Shown here in pieces: positions 45,329 to 55,085 of a DNA stretch of 64,000 nt. A program made the translations under genes and the position numbers. Below the pieces are notes generated by a model, which was given only the letters and a program-made list of their open reading frames with translations, did no database searches and was not told where the DNA came from. This stretch comes from Verrucomicrobiales bacterium (GTDB lineage: Bacteria; Verrucomicrobiota; Verrucomicrobiia; Verrucomicrobiales; DEV007). Position 1 is the stretch's first letter. Each line of letters begins with the position of its first letter. The stretch lies in contig JAPYUT010000011.1 in NCBI GenBank assembly GCA_029940475.1, positions 5,103 to 69,102 on the forward strand, in the 5' to 3' direction.

Positions 45329-47305
45329 ATGAGGTTCACGATATTCCTTTTATTGATCTTTTTTATCCCTTTGCCATCGCCAGTTTCGGGAAAGATGCCG
45401 ATTTCACGGCAAGCTCGACCCAATATCGTCTTTATTTTCATCGATGATATGGGCTATGCCGACCCGGCTTGTTTCGGCAATCCCTTTGTCAAGACGCCCA
45501 ATATTGACCGGCTGGCAGCCGAGGGAATCAAGCTTACCAATTTCTATGTCAACTCACCGATCTGCTCGCCCTCTCGCGTCGCGGTCACCACCGGGCAGTA
45601 CCCGGCACGCTGGAAGATTCATTCCTACCTCAACAGCCGCGCCGGGAACAAGAGCCGGGGTATGGCCGATTACCTTGATAAAGCGGCACCCACCACGGCG
45701 AAAAAGCTCAAGGCCGCCGGCTACGCCACGGCACATTTCGGTAAATGGCACATGGGGGGTGGCCGGGATGTCGATGATGCCCCTTTGCCGGCTGACTATG
45801 GTTTTGACGAGTCGCTCGTTGCCTTTGAGGGGCTTGGTGATCGCCTCCTGATAAACTCGAAGAATTCCAGCACCAGGCTCGGGCATGGCAATATCAGTTT
45901 CTGCAAGCGCTGGGAGAAGACCGAAAAGTATACCGATCGCGCCATTGATTTCATCAGGCGCAACAAGGATAAGCCCTGGTATGTGCGTCTTTTTCCCAAT
46001 GATGTCCATGACGCGCACGTGCCGCTTCCCGGAACTGAGGAGCCCTGGAAAGCTGTCAGTAAAAACCCGTGGCAGCACAAGTTTTTTGCCGTGCTCAAGG
46101 AGATGGACCGGCAGATCGGGCGGCTGGTTGACGAGATTGATGCCCTGGGGCTTGCTGAAAACACCCTGATTGTCTTCACCAGTGATAACGGGCCGACTGA
46201 TTGGCCTAAATACTATCGCGACGGCAGTGGCGGGCCGCCGGGTTTTACCGGGCCGTTCTTTGGCCGCAAATGGTCACTTTTTGAAGGCGGTATCCGTATG
46301 CCGTTTATTGCACGCTGGAAGGGCAGAATTCCGGAGGGTGTGGTTGATCAGAGCAGTATGATGGGCGGCATCGATCTCTCCCCGACATTCTGCCGGTTGG
46401 CAGACGTTAAAATACCGGGATCGGAGAAACTCGATGGCATTGACTGCAGTGCTGTGTTGCTCGGTGAACCTGCGGCAAGACCGGAACCCTTGTATTGGCA
46501 GTATGGCGCTCCCCATGCGGTACTTAAACCCGGCAAGCTGGAGTATCAGAGCCCGAGCTTTGCAATACGTGATGGCCACTGGAAGTTTCTTATCAATCCC
46601 GACGGTTCCGGTGCGTGCCTGTTTAACCTGATTACAGACCCGGGAGAGCAGGTCAATGTGCTTGAACTTGAGCCGGCGCGTGTCGCAATGCTGCATAAAA
46701 AGCTTGGCAGGTGGGCTGAGGGACTGGGCTTTAGTTTTGACCGGGCCGCTTTACCCAGTATGCCGCAACCCGGCCTTGCCGTGCTGGTGAACCGGCAACT
46801 GCTGCGCTTCAATAACCACGGAGTGGAATCCCCGGGCAAAGAAGGCGTGATGGAATTTAGCGGCGAGGCATGGCTGGACCTGCCGAGGTCAGCTGCCCCG
46901 AAAGTTGCTGGTGGCAAGTGGCTGCGGGTTCGTGCAACGATTCATCCCAAGTCGCCCAACGGTGTTATTTTCGCGCATGGCGGCAACAAGGAGGGGTACA
47001 GCCTGTACCTGAAAGAGGGGCAGATTGCCGCCGCCACCTGCGTTTCCTGGAAGCGCACCGTTATCAGTGCGCCGCTGGGAGACGGGGTGCGTCAGGTCGA
47101 GTTCTTCTGGCAGAAGAGCGGGGAAATGCTGCTTAAAGTTGATGGAAAACTGGTTTCCCGCGGCAAGGCACCTGGTTTCCTGGGTACAGATCCGGGGGAC
47201 TCGCTGCAGATTGGCAGTGATCTTATCCAGCCGGTTGGTGATTATCATGCCGGAAATGCTTTCCAGGGAACCATTTCAGGAGTTTCGTTCAACTATTCCC
47301 GCTGA
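45329..47305 (+). CDS. Secreted Cys-type sulfatase with C-terminal LamG-like domain
   Basis: This exported protein has 658 residues. A signal peptide (FTIFLLLIFFIPLPSPVSG) is followed by a type I sulfatase domain with IVFIFIDDMGYADPACFGNP. Cys79 in CSPSRVAVTTGQYPAR is the formylglycine site. VFTSDNGPTDWPKYYRDGSG and EGGIRMPFIARWKGRIPEG follow. Beyond about residue 500 there is an extra beta-sandwich of the LamG/concanavalin type (SGEAWLDLPRSAAPKVAGG and DSLQIGSDLIQP), probably for substrate binding. The start could also be ATG 45317, four codons upstream. It shares a divergent promoter region with the PSD1/DUF1501 operon. Confidence 0.93.
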   Translation: MRFTIFLLLIFFIPLPSPVSGKMPISRQARPNIVFIFIDDMGYADPACFGNPFVKTPNIDRLAAEGIKLTNFYVNSPICSPSRVAVTTGQYPARWKIHSYLNSRAGNKSRGMADYLDKAAPTTAKKLKAAGYATAHFGKWHMGGGRDVDDAPLPADYGFDESLVAFEGLGDRLLINSKNSSTRLGHGNISFCKRWEKTEKYTDRAIDFIRRNKDKPWYVRLFPNDVHDAHVPLPGTEEPWKAVSKNPWQHKFFAVLKEMDRQIGRLVDEIDALGLAENTLIVFTSDNGPTDWPKYYRDGSGGPPGFTGPFFGRKWSLFEGGIRMPFIARWKGRIPEGVVDQSSMMGGIDLSPTFCRLADVKIPGSEKLDGIDCSAVLLGEPAARPEPLYWQYGAPHAVLKPGKLEYQSPSFAIRDGHWKFLINPDGSGACLFNLITDPGEQVNVLELEPARVAMLHKKLGRWAEGLGFSFDRAALPSMPQPGLAVLVNRQLLRFNNHGVESPGKEGVMEFSGEAWLDLPRSAAPKVAGGKWLRVRATIHPKSPNGVIFAHGGNKEGYSLYLKEGQIAAATCVSWKRTVISAPLGDGVRQVEFFWQKSGEMLLKVDGKLVSRGKAPGFLGTDPGDSLQIGSDLIQPVGDYHAGNAFQGTISGVSFNYSR

Positions 47306-47518
47306 GGTGACCCTACCTCCTTGAGTTACCTGTTTTTAAGGCATTTGGGAGGTGGTTTCGGTTGGATAAATCACCTGATAGGTTCATAGTCGTGGTGTGG
47401 GAAAGAACATCTCAAGAGTAAGATTGCCCGGTCTGGACACGTTGTATTGTTATACGCAATCATTGGCAGGAACCTGCACGGGTTTCCGTTCCACAAAGAT
47501 TGACCGAACCAACAACCC

Positions 47519-50500
47519 ATGACCCGCACCGCTTACCTGCTTTCATTCCTGTTACTGATTTTCACGCCGGGTATTTTTGCCCAAAAGGCCGATGAGGATA
47601 AAGAGGTTTCCGGGCAGAAGAAAGACCCGGCACTTGAGCAGTATTTCATCGCCACCACGGCATTTAATCGCGAGCTGTATCCGGTTGCCATCAGTCAGTT
47701 TGAGGGGTTTCTCGAGGCGCACGGTACGCATGCAAAGGCGGATCTGGCTCGTCGCGGGCTGGCATTAAGTCTCTATGCTCTTAAGCAGTATGACAAAGCC
47801 TTGCCGCACTTTGCTGCACTTGTAGCGGATGAGGAGCTTGACGCGACGATCGATTTCGAGCGGATCATCATGCTCCATGGCCAGTGCCTGATGTTAACCG
47901 GCAAACGTCAAGAGGCAAAGGAGCTCTTCGTTGCACAGATAGCAAAATTAAAGGCCGAATCTTTCCGCACTGCTGCATTGGCAGTGATTTGTGACGTGAG
48001 CTTCAGCAGCAAAGTCTGGCAGCAGGTTGACCGGTGGAGTGAACAACTGCTCGCCGCCAAGCTGGATGACGAGCAGAGAGCCCGTGGCCTTTATCAGCAG
48101 GGTTATGCGTATTACCAGATGAAGAAAACCGCTGAATCGGTTGCGGCCTTGTCAAAGATTGCGCCACTGAAGGCAAACAAGCTTTGGAATACACGTGCCA
48201 ATTACCTTTTGGGGGCATGTTACAATATCCTTAAACAACATGATAAAGCGGAACTTGCGTTTGTGTCCGCGTTGCCCGGCCTGAAAGATCCAGAGGCACT
48301 TGAATGCCTTTACCGTCTGGGCTTAGCTCGCTTTGTGTTAAAGAAATATCCTGAAGCTGCCGCTGACCTTGGTGGCTATCTGGAGAAGGCGGAAAATGGC
48401 ACCCATGCCGCCCAAGCCCGGTTTTATATTGCACGTTCTCTCTTTGAGCGGGGAGATTATGAAGAATCAGGAACAGAATTCACAATGCTTGCTGCCGGGG
48501 AGGGCAGCATTGCGGCACAGGCTAGCCTGTGGTTGGCACGCGTGTCCACCCGCGGTTCGAAGGATTATAACCGGGCCGCAGAGGTCTTGGCTGAGGCGAT
48601 TGAGCGGTTTGAGGATTCTGCAGTCATTACCGATATCAGGTTTGATTATGCCAATGCCCTGATGGCTCTCGATGCCCCGGACTGGAAGGTGGCACTGGAA
48701 TTGCTTGAGCAGGTGGGAGCCAGCGATACTTTTTCACAAACAGCCGAGTTATTGAACCAATGCGCGGTTTGCCAGCACAAGCTTAAGGATTACGAGGGCA
48801 GCCTTGCCACCAGTATAAAATTTCTTGCTGATTATGGCGATCATCCCTTTGCCGGGGACGGGCGGTTTGTAAAGGCGGAAAACCTGCTGCTGTTAAATCG
48901 CCTGGAAGAGGCGGCGAAGGCCTATGGCGAATTCCTCTCCACGCATGAGGAGCATCCAAACCGTGTTGCCGCCTTGTTTCGCACTGCCCAGATCCATCAT
49001 GGGAAGGGTCGGTGGCAAGAGTGCCTCAAGACAGCACAGGGTCTCCTCGAGAATCCTCCGCAGGGAACCTTGTTTGCGCAATTGCCGTTCATTGTCGGCG
49101 ATTGCCTGTTTCGTCAGGAAAAGTGGCAACCGGCTGTGGCATCGTTACAGAGTTTTGTGGCCCCGCGCATCGCAGGTGGAAAGCTTATTGCGGACCCGAA
49201 TGTTGATACTGCATTGATGCAATTGGCGGTGGCTTACGAGCGCATTGGCAAGAAAGCGTTGGCACGCGAGCAACTTGGCCTGCTGCTGGATCAATATTCC
49301 CACCCAACGCCGCATCTTCCTCTGGCGCTTACCGAGCAGGGGCGACTGGCCTATGAGGGCAATGACCTGAAGACAGCACGCTCGGCTCTCGAGCGTTTTA
49401 TTGTCGAGGACGCGAAGGATGCTGAGCCCTTTAAAGGCAATGCCGCGGCACAGCGGATTCGCGTCATGTATTACCTGGGGTGGGTGGATGCGATGGAGGG
49501 GCAGAATGATTCTGCAGCGACGCGATTTGCCCGGGTTGTTGAGATCGACAAGGATCATAAACTGGCGCCGGATGCAGCCCTGCAGCAGGGTATCGCCTGG
49601 ATTAAAGCTAAAAATTTCAAGGCGGCAGCCAAGCATTTCCCGGAAGTTCAGCTGCAATATCCAGAACATGAGAAGATGGTAAAGGTTGTGTATTACACAG
49701 GATTTTCCCATGCGCGGCTGAAGGACTGGAGCAGTGCGACCATACAGTTCAAGAAGCTGGTTGATAATTACCCGAAATCTGAGCTTGCTGACCGTGCCCT
49801 TTACGAATGGGCATGGTGTGAACGCGAATTAAAGCACATCAAGGAGGCGACAGGAATTTACCAGCAGCTGCTTGCGGGTTATCCGGGGAGTTCCTTGAGT
49901 GCCAAGGTGCAGAGCGAATTGGCTGAGCTGAATCTTAAAAGTGGCGCGACAGGGGAAGTCATTGCTCAATTAACGAAGGTGATGGCAACTGTAAAGGATG
50001 TGGCATTGCTTGAGGATATTCGTTATCAACTTGCCAGTGCACATTTCAAGGATAACGACTACAAGAGCGCTGTTGATCAATTTGAGGGAATGCTGGTGGA
50101 TTATCCGGCATCAAAGTTGCTTGCACGTATTCTCTTTCATGCCGGCGAGTGTCGCTTGGGATTGAAGGATAATGCTGCTGCACATGATCATTTTTCTGCC
50201 GCGTCGAAAATCTCCGGTACCCCGGAAACGCTGGCGGAATCCGTCAGCATGCGCCTAGCGGAGACCCAGGCGAATAATGGCCAACATGCCGAGGCAAAGG
50301 AAACATATGCGGCTTTCCTTGGGCGCTTCACAGAGTCCCGCTGGAGACGCAACGCGATTTTCGGTTTGGCATTGGCCACTGAAATGGCGGGTGATCCGGC
50401 ATTGGCGATCCCTGAATACCGGAAGTTGATGGCTGCCGCGACTGTTGATTTGTGGACAGTCCGGAGTCGCTATCAGATCGGTCGCTGTCAGATGAGCCTC

Positions 50501-50725
50501 AAGCAGTATGAGGCGGCGGTGGTGGAATTCGTGAGTATTGAGATCAATTATCCGCAGTATCCGCTCTGGCAGGCAAGGTCGATCCTTGAGGTTGGAAAAC
50601 TGTTAATGGAGCAAAACAAAACCGCGCAGGCTGTTGCGCAGTTCAAGACCGTCATCAAGAGTTTTAAGGAATCGGAGGAGGCGACTCTTGCGCAAAATTA
50701 CATCAAGCAAATTAACTCGCAGTAG
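47519..50725 (+). CDS. Large exported TPR protein
   Basis: This is an exported protein of 1068 residues made almost wholly of tetratricopeptide-type helix pairs. A signal peptide (YLLSFLLLIFTPGIFA) is followed by units such as YPVAISQFEGFLEAHG, KYPEAAADLGGYLEKAENG, DYKSAVDQFEGMLVDYPASK and QYEAAVVEFVSIEINYPQ. The spacing and the "YP" ends resemble periplasmic YbgF/BamD-like repeat proteins that scaffold envelope complexes. The next gene starts 12 bases after the stop, so the two are almost certainly an operon. There is no Shine-Dalgarno match before the ATG. Confidence 0.88.
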   Translation: MTRTAYLLSFLLLIFTPGIFAQKADEDKEVSGQKKDPALEQYFIATTAFNRELYPVAISQFEGFLEAHGTHAKADLARRGLALSLYALKQYDKALPHFAALVADEELDATIDFERIIMLHGQCLMLTGKRQEAKELFVAQIAKLKAESFRTAALAVICDVSFSSKVWQQVDRWSEQLLAAKLDDEQRARGLYQQGYAYYQMKKTAESVAALSKIAPLKANKLWNTRANYLLGACYNILKQHDKAELAFVSALPGLKDPEALECLYRLGLARFVLKKYPEAAADLGGYLEKAENGTHAAQARFYIARSLFERGDYEESGTEFTMLAAGEGSIAAQASLWLARVSTRGSKDYNRAAEVLAEAIERFEDSAVITDIRFDYANALMALDAPDWKVALELLEQVGASDTFSQTAELLNQCAVCQHKLKDYEGSLATSIKFLADYGDHPFAGDGRFVKAENLLLLNRLEEAAKAYGEFLSTHEEHPNRVAALFRTAQIHHGKGRWQECLKTAQGLLENPPQGTLFAQLPFIVGDCLFRQEKWQPAVASLQSFVAPRIAGGKLIADPNVDTALMQLAVAYERIGKKALAREQLGLLLDQYSHPTPHLPLALTEQGRLAYEGNDLKTARSALERFIVEDAKDAEPFKGNAAAQRIRVMYYLGWVDAMEGQNDSAATRFARVVEIDKDHKLAPDAALQQGIAWIKAKNFKAAAKHFPEVQLQYPEHEKMVKVVYYTGFSHARLKDWSSATIQFKKLVDNYPKSELADRALYEWAWCERELKHIKEATGIYQQLLAGYPGSSLSAKVQSELAELNLKSGATGEVIAQLTKVMATVKDVALLEDIRYQLASAHFKDNDYKSAVDQFEGMLVDYPASKLLARILFHAGECRLGLKDNAAAHDHFSAASKISGTPETLAESVSMRLAETQANNGQHAEAKETYAAFLGRFTESRWRRNAIFGLALATEMAGDPALAIPEYRKLMAAATVDLWTVRSRYQIGRCQMSLKQYEAAVVEFVSIEINYPQYPLWQARSILEVGKLLMEQNKTAQAVAQFKTVIKSFKESEEATLAQNYIKQINSQ

Positions 50726-50737
50726 GCGGTTCTGAGA

Positions 50738-53700
50738 ATGGCCGGCAATGACAGGTTTGCAGGGCTTAAATCAGCGCTTCGTTCAGGAGGTCGCCGGGTT
50801 GCTGCGGCTTTCGCGCGTTTCCGCTCTGCAGACCAGAGTGATACAGCGCTGCAGATGCCGAAAAAATCGCAGTTCATATGGCATCGTGTCGCAGCGTTTT
50901 TTGCGCGTTTTCGTTCTGCAGGAGTGGGTGATTCCGGATTGCGGATGCCGAAAAAATCGCCAGCAAGGAGCATGGGAAAGTCTCCCCATATTCATGCGAC
51001 CAGGGAGCAGATGGAGGCACAGCTTGCTGAGTTGGGGGTCAAGTATACAGAAGACCCGAAGAATCTTGATACCGTCGAGAAGATTGCCAATATTTATGAG
51101 CGCCTTGAGGATTGGGAGAATTGTGCATCCTATTATGACTATGCATTTTCCCTCGGTGAGGGTGATGGAACCCTGCAACGCAAGGCGCAGGCCGCCCGTG
51201 ATAAACTAAGGGAGCAACAAATTACTGAATTGCCGAGCGAGATTGCCGGCGATGGCAATGACGCAGAGGGCAGGAAGCCGCAGGTTCAGGATTTGCGTCA
51301 TGCTGCGGTTGACCAGCAAATTGCAGAGGTTAAAGAGCGGGTTGGACACAGGCCAACAGACCTGCATGCAGCGCGGCATCACATTGTTGCATTTTTCACC
51401 CGTTTGCGTCATTTGCGCAGGGATGATGTCAAGCCCTGGTTGGCATCGGCGGCGGCTTTGCTGTTATTGCTCTTTGTCGTCTGGAAGGTCGGCGGCAGAA
51501 TGAGCGGAGAAGTGTGGAGTTACTACACCGATGAGAAGGGAATACGGGTTGATGCTGAAGAAGGAAAGGCACGGGATGTCCTGTGGGAGGAACCGGTTGC
51601 AACTCATTTTGCGGAGCAAGAAATCCCCGGGCCTTCCGGATCCCCTGCTCCGGGAAATTTACTGACCGGCAGGCTTGAGGCTGCGTTCTCTGCCAATGGA
51701 GCCATGATGGCATTGGTACGTCGCGATGCGGACGGCTCAAATGCGGAGATGTACCTGTCAAACTGGGATGGACGTTCCTGGTCGCCTCCGCAACCGATCA
51801 AGGCGATCAATACTGGGGCCAATGAGCGCGGTCCGGCGTTCTCACGGGATGGAAAGTACCTGTATTTCAGCTCAGATCGTGAAGGAGGACTGGGGGGATA
51901 CGATATTTATGTGGCCCGCTGGAACGCCCGGCAGTGGGGAGGTGTTGTTGCGCTTGGGGAGACGATTAATACGGCCAATGATGAACAGGGGCCTGCCCTT
52001 TCGGGCGATGGCAGGAGTTTACTTTTTTCCTCAAGGCGCAGCGATCGGGAAGATGAGGATATTTACAGCGCTTTGCGCAAGGAGGTGAAGACAGCGGGCA
52101 AGGGATTGCCCCCGGTGCCGGCATTTGAACAGGCTGAACCGATATTGGGTGATCTCAATTCACGTGCGGATGATATACAGGCGGCATTGACCAGGCGCGG
52201 TGATCACGTGTTTCTCGCCTCGAATCGGGAACAGGACAAATTTGGTGTTTATATCAGCCGGTTCGTGGACGGCGAGGCCCAGAAACCTGAGAAGGTGGAC
52301 CTCTATATCAGTGAGGGTGATGTCACCGATCCTGCAGTGCGGATGGATGGGTTTGATTTACTCTTCAGCAGCGATCAAAAGCTGCGGCAGGATGACAAAG
52401 GGCGCGATTTCCGGCTGTTCCGCTCCACAACGCGTGAGGTATTCGGTTATACTGACCGCAGGGTCTGGGAGCAGTTCAAGGAACTGATCGGCAATATCAA
52501 GTGGTGGCTGCTGCTTGCGATCGCCTCACTGCTTGCCCTCATTTACCTGCTTGAGAGGTGGCGGGACATTTCCAGCCTTTACCATAAATGTCTCGCTGGA
52601 TCTGCAATGGCGCACCTGTTGAGCTTGTTGCTGGGAATGGTGTGGCTCATTTCCAGTGAGATAGATTCCGGCAGCCAGGAGGATCTCGAGGAGATTACGA
52701 TTAATCTGAATGCGCTTACACAGGAGGAACTTGCCATGGAAAGCGTTCCTGAAGAGGTGGAAATTATCGATCACAGTGAAGCCGTTGCCAACGCCAAGGC
52801 GGAAACCGAATTTAATACCCCTGATCTAAAACCACAGGAATTCACCGAGAATGTTTCCGTTGCTTCGAGTGAGGTTCAGGAGGCTGTGGACATTGAAATT
52901 TCTCCTGTGCAGGCGGAGTTCAACGAGGAGGCGGAGCTGCCGAAGACTGAAGATTCACAACTTATTGCTGAATTGTCCGAGACCCTGTTACCCGACCTGC
53001 AACAGCCATTGCTTGAGGAGAACAGCAAGGTGAATCCCGCTGAGACTCAGGTGGATTCGAGCAAGGACATGTTTCGCCCGGAACCTGAGGATACGGCTGT
53101 TGCCAAGAGTGATGTTGTCCCTCTGGAAGATACTGCCCTGGAGGCACCGACTGAGGTGAGCGAGGTTGCCGGGGCGACACAGTCGAATCCTTCGACGACC
53201 ACACAGGTGTCAGCAGTTTCCCAGGTGCGGCCTGAACACATTGATCAAAATCCCGATGTGCCGTTGGCTGATGAAATCCTGCAGTCAGCACTGCTTAGCT
53301 CATTACCTGATCAGGTGCCTGTGGATTCGGCACAACCCATTCTTGAGGAGGCGGGCAATGAGCCTGGCGGTGCGGTGGCAGATTCGAGTAAGGACATGTT
53401 CAGGCCGGCGGCAGCCGAGGCGGGGCTGGAGACGGCCCCGGTGAGTGGTGAGGTGGCAGCGGACAGTGCGGCGGTGAATCCTGCAGATGCCTCCGAGGTG
53501 GGTGGCGGCGGGTTGGTTGCCGAGGCCTCGGAGACGGCAGTGCGTCCCTCTGAGGTGAGCGGATCAGGGTTGGAGCAGCTAGAGCCGGCATCGAGCCTGG
53601 AATCGGGATCACTTCCTGAGCTTGCCTTGATTGACCCGGGTGCACCAAAGCTTGAGGAGGCGGGCAATGAGCCTGGCGGTGCGGTGGCAGATTCGAGTAA

Positions 53701-55060
53701 GGACATGTTCAGGCCGGCGGCAGCCGAGGCGGGGCTGGAGACGGCCCCGGTGAGTGGTGAGGTGGCAGCGGACAGTGCGCTGGGCCATCCGAGCAGTGCA
53801 TCTGATGTTGCTGCGGCACAACATGAGAGCGCAGCGGGACTGGTGGATGCCAGGAACGGGCTGGAGGCGGGCAGTTCACAATTAGAGCCGGGCGTTGCCC
53901 TGGACGTGGCCGCGGCCAGCCTCGGGGAAAATGCTCTTGCCCTTAATGACCCATTGCTTCCCGGGGCGCTGGAATCTCCTGGAAAGGGGCTGGATATTGG
54001 CGGCTTGGGTGACATGATCAAGAAACATCGAGGCAAGCCATCACTTGATGTGATCAAGCAGATGGGCGGTTCGGACGGAACTGAAAAAGCGATCGGATTC
54101 GCAATTGAATGGCTGTCCAAGAACCAGGAAAACGATGGCCGATGGGATGCCCGCAAGCACGGCGCCAACCATGATTATGATGTCGGCGCCACAGGACTGG
54201 CGCTTCTTTGTTATTACGGTTGGGGTGCGAGACATGACCGGGCTGGTAAATACCAGAACAACGTTATCAAGGGAATTAACTGGTTACTCAAAGCACAGAA
54301 GAGCAATGGGGCTCTTGCAGTTCGCGGGCAGATGTATTCCCACGCCATCGCCACCATTGCCCTGTGCGAGGCCTATGGCATAACCCGTGATCCCAAAATC
54401 AGGCCGGTGGCGCAGAAGGCGATTGCCTACACGATTTCCGCGCAGCACCCGACGCGTGGAGGATGGAGGTATATCCCGGGACAGGATTCGGATACCTCTG
54501 TCACCGGCTGGCAGTTCATGGCTTTGCACAGCGCGCGAATGGCGGGACTGAAGATTCCCGAGCATTCCTTTGAGTTGGCTCGTCGCTGGTTTGAGAGCAT
54601 AAGTGGCGGCAAGGACGGGGGTCTCTACGGCTATCAGGCACCAAGCAAGATAAGCCGGGCGATGGTGCCTACCGGGATGTTCTGCCGCCAACTTGACCTT
54701 GTTCCACCGGTTGATCCGAGGATGGTGGAGAGCGCGCGTTTCATGAAGAAGTATCCGATGAAGACGGAGGCGCCGGATTTGTATTATGTCTATTATGCAA
54801 CCCTTGCCCTTTATCAGCACCAGGGTCCGGTCTGGGATGCATGGAATGCCCGGCTCAAAACCACGCTGCCACTGATCCAGAGGAAGGATGGCGCGGAAAC
54901 CGGCAGCTGGGACTTGAGCAGCAGCATGGCAAAAGACGGCGGACGGGTAATCAGCACAACCCTGGCAACATTGAGCCTTGAGGTTTATTATCGATTCCTG
55001 CCGATGTATGGCTTTCGCCGGGGAGTGGCAAGTCCTGCAACAGGGCAGGAGGGGGAGTAG
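50738..55060 (+). CDS. Giant mosaic membrane protein: TPR-like, PD40 propeller, low-complexity linker, squalene-cyclase-like C-terminus
   Basis: This protein has 1440 residues. The first 78 are a basic stretch with a duplicated motif (VAAAFARFRSA and VAAFFARFRSA). A TPR-like region (about 85-160), a transmembrane helix near 234-250 and PD40-type propeller strands near 365 and 415 follow (FSRDGKYLYFSSDREGG, LSGDGRSLLFSSRRS). Two more membrane helices lie near 589 and 621, then an acidic linker (about 650-1080). The C-terminal alpha-barrel (about 1118-1430) has QW-like motifs (NQENDGRWD, RGGWRYIPGQDSDTS). The catalytic DxDD of squalene-hopene cyclases is not seen. An alternative ATG at 50972 would skip the duplicated motif. 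Function unknown; probably envelope-anchored with the TPR protein. Confidence 0.85.
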   Translation: MAGNDRFAGLKSALRSGGRRVAAAFARFRSADQSDTALQMPKKSQFIWHRVAAFFARFRSAGVGDSGLRMPKKSPARSMGKSPHIHATREQMEAQLAELGVKYTEDPKNLDTVEKIANIYERLEDWENCASYYDYAFSLGEGDGTLQRKAQAARDKLREQQITELPSEIAGDGNDAEGRKPQVQDLRHAAVDQQIAEVKERVGHRPTDLHAARHHIVAFFTRLRHLRRDDVKPWLASAAALLLLLFVVWKVGGRMSGEVWSYYTDEKGIRVDAEEGKARDVLWEEPVATHFAEQEIPGPSGSPAPGNLLTGRLEAAFSANGAMMALVRRDADGSNAEMYLSNWDGRSWSPPQPIKAINTGANERGPAFSRDGKYLYFSSDREGGLGGYDIYVARWNARQWGGVVALGETINTANDEQGPALSGDGRSLLFSSRRSDREDEDIYSALRKEVKTAGKGLPPVPAFEQAEPILGDLNSRADDIQAALTRRGDHVFLASNREQDKFGVYISRFVDGEAQKPEKVDLYISEGDVTDPAVRMDGFDLLFSSDQKLRQDDKGRDFRLFRSTTREVFGYTDRRVWEQFKELIGNIKWWLLLAIASLLALIYLLERWRDISSLYHKCLAGSAMAHLLSLLLGMVWLISSEIDSGSQEDLEEITINLNALTQEELAMESVPEEVEIIDHSEAVANAKAETEFNTPDLKPQEFTENVSVASSEVQEAVDIEISPVQAEFNEEAELPKTEDSQLIAELSETLLPDLQQPLLEENSKVNPAETQVDSSKDMFRPEPEDTAVAKSDVVPLEDTALEAPTEVSEVAGATQSNPSTTTQVSAVSQVRPEHIDQNPDVPLADEILQSALLSSLPDQVPVDSAQPILEEAGNEPGGAVADSSKDMFRPAAAEAGLETAPVSGEVAADSAAVNPADASEVGGGGLVAEASETAVRPSEVSGSGLEQLEPASSLESGSLPELALIDPGAPKLEEAGNEPGGAVADSSKDMFRPAAAEAGLETAPVSGEVAADSALGHPSSASDVAAAQHESAAGLVDARNGLEAGSSQLEPGVALDVAAASLGENALALNDPLLPGALESPGKGLDIGGLGDMIKKHRGKPSLDVIKQMGGSDGTEKAIGFAIEWLSKNQENDGRWDARKHGANHDYDVGATGLALLCYYGWGARHDRAGKYQNNVIKGINWLLKAQKSNGALAVRGQMYSHAIATIALCEAYGITRDPKIRPVAQKAIAYTISAQHPTRGGWRYIPGQDSDTSVTGWQFMALHSARMAGLKIPEHSFELARRWFESISGGKDGGLYGYQAPSKISRAMVPTGMFCRQLDLVPPVDPRMVESARFMKKYPMKTEAPDLYYVYYATLALYQHQGPVWDAWNARLKTTLPLIQRKDGAETGSWDLSSSMAKDGGRVISTTLATLSLEVYYRFLPMYGFRRGVASPATGQEGE
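50792..50959 (+). repeat. Two diverged copies of a 26-codon motif at the start of the mosaic gene
   Basis: Copy 1 (about 50792-50869) and copy 2 (about 50882-50959) encode R-x-VAAxFARFRSA-x-MPKKS. They share a 17-base identical end (GATGCCGAAAAAATCGC). About half of the other codons differ, several of them only at the third position, which points to selection on the plus-strand protein. The repeat period is 90 bases. Confidence 0.65.
53342..53470 (+). repeat. 129-bp perfect direct repeat, copy 1
   Basis: This is identical base for base to 53651-53779. It encodes 43 residues beginning LEEAGNEPGGAVADSSKDMF within the acidic linker of the mosaic protein. The copies are 309 bases (103 codons) apart and in frame. 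Perfect identity indicates a recent duplication or conversion. Confidence 0.95.
53651..53779 (+). repeat. 129-bp perfect direct repeat, copy 2
   Basis: This is the second identical copy of 53342-53470. A third, degenerate relative is visible at about 53053-53079, where only DSSKDMFRP is conserved. The unit is therefore a roughly 100-residue repeat whose core is this motif. Confidence 0.95.
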
Positions 55061-55085
55061 CAAGGGGCAGTTAAAAATAACCACC

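Noticed and set aside
47460-47490. Sigma-54-like TTGGCAGGAACCTGC before the TPR gene
   Set aside because: GG and GC are separated by nine bases, not ten, so the geometry is wrong.
50698-50973. A minus-strand frame with two DFFGI/AERKRAK repeats
   Set aside because: The differences between the two copies favour coding on the plus strand, so this is the complement of the repeat units.
53342-53779. CRISPR array or mobile-element ends from the 129-bp repeat
   Set aside because: There are only two long coding copies in frame, with no spacers, transposase or target-site duplication.
53311-54168. A 285-codon Ser/Pro/Ala-rich minus-strand frame
   Set aside because: It is antisense to the repetitive acidic linker of the mosaic protein and explained by composition.
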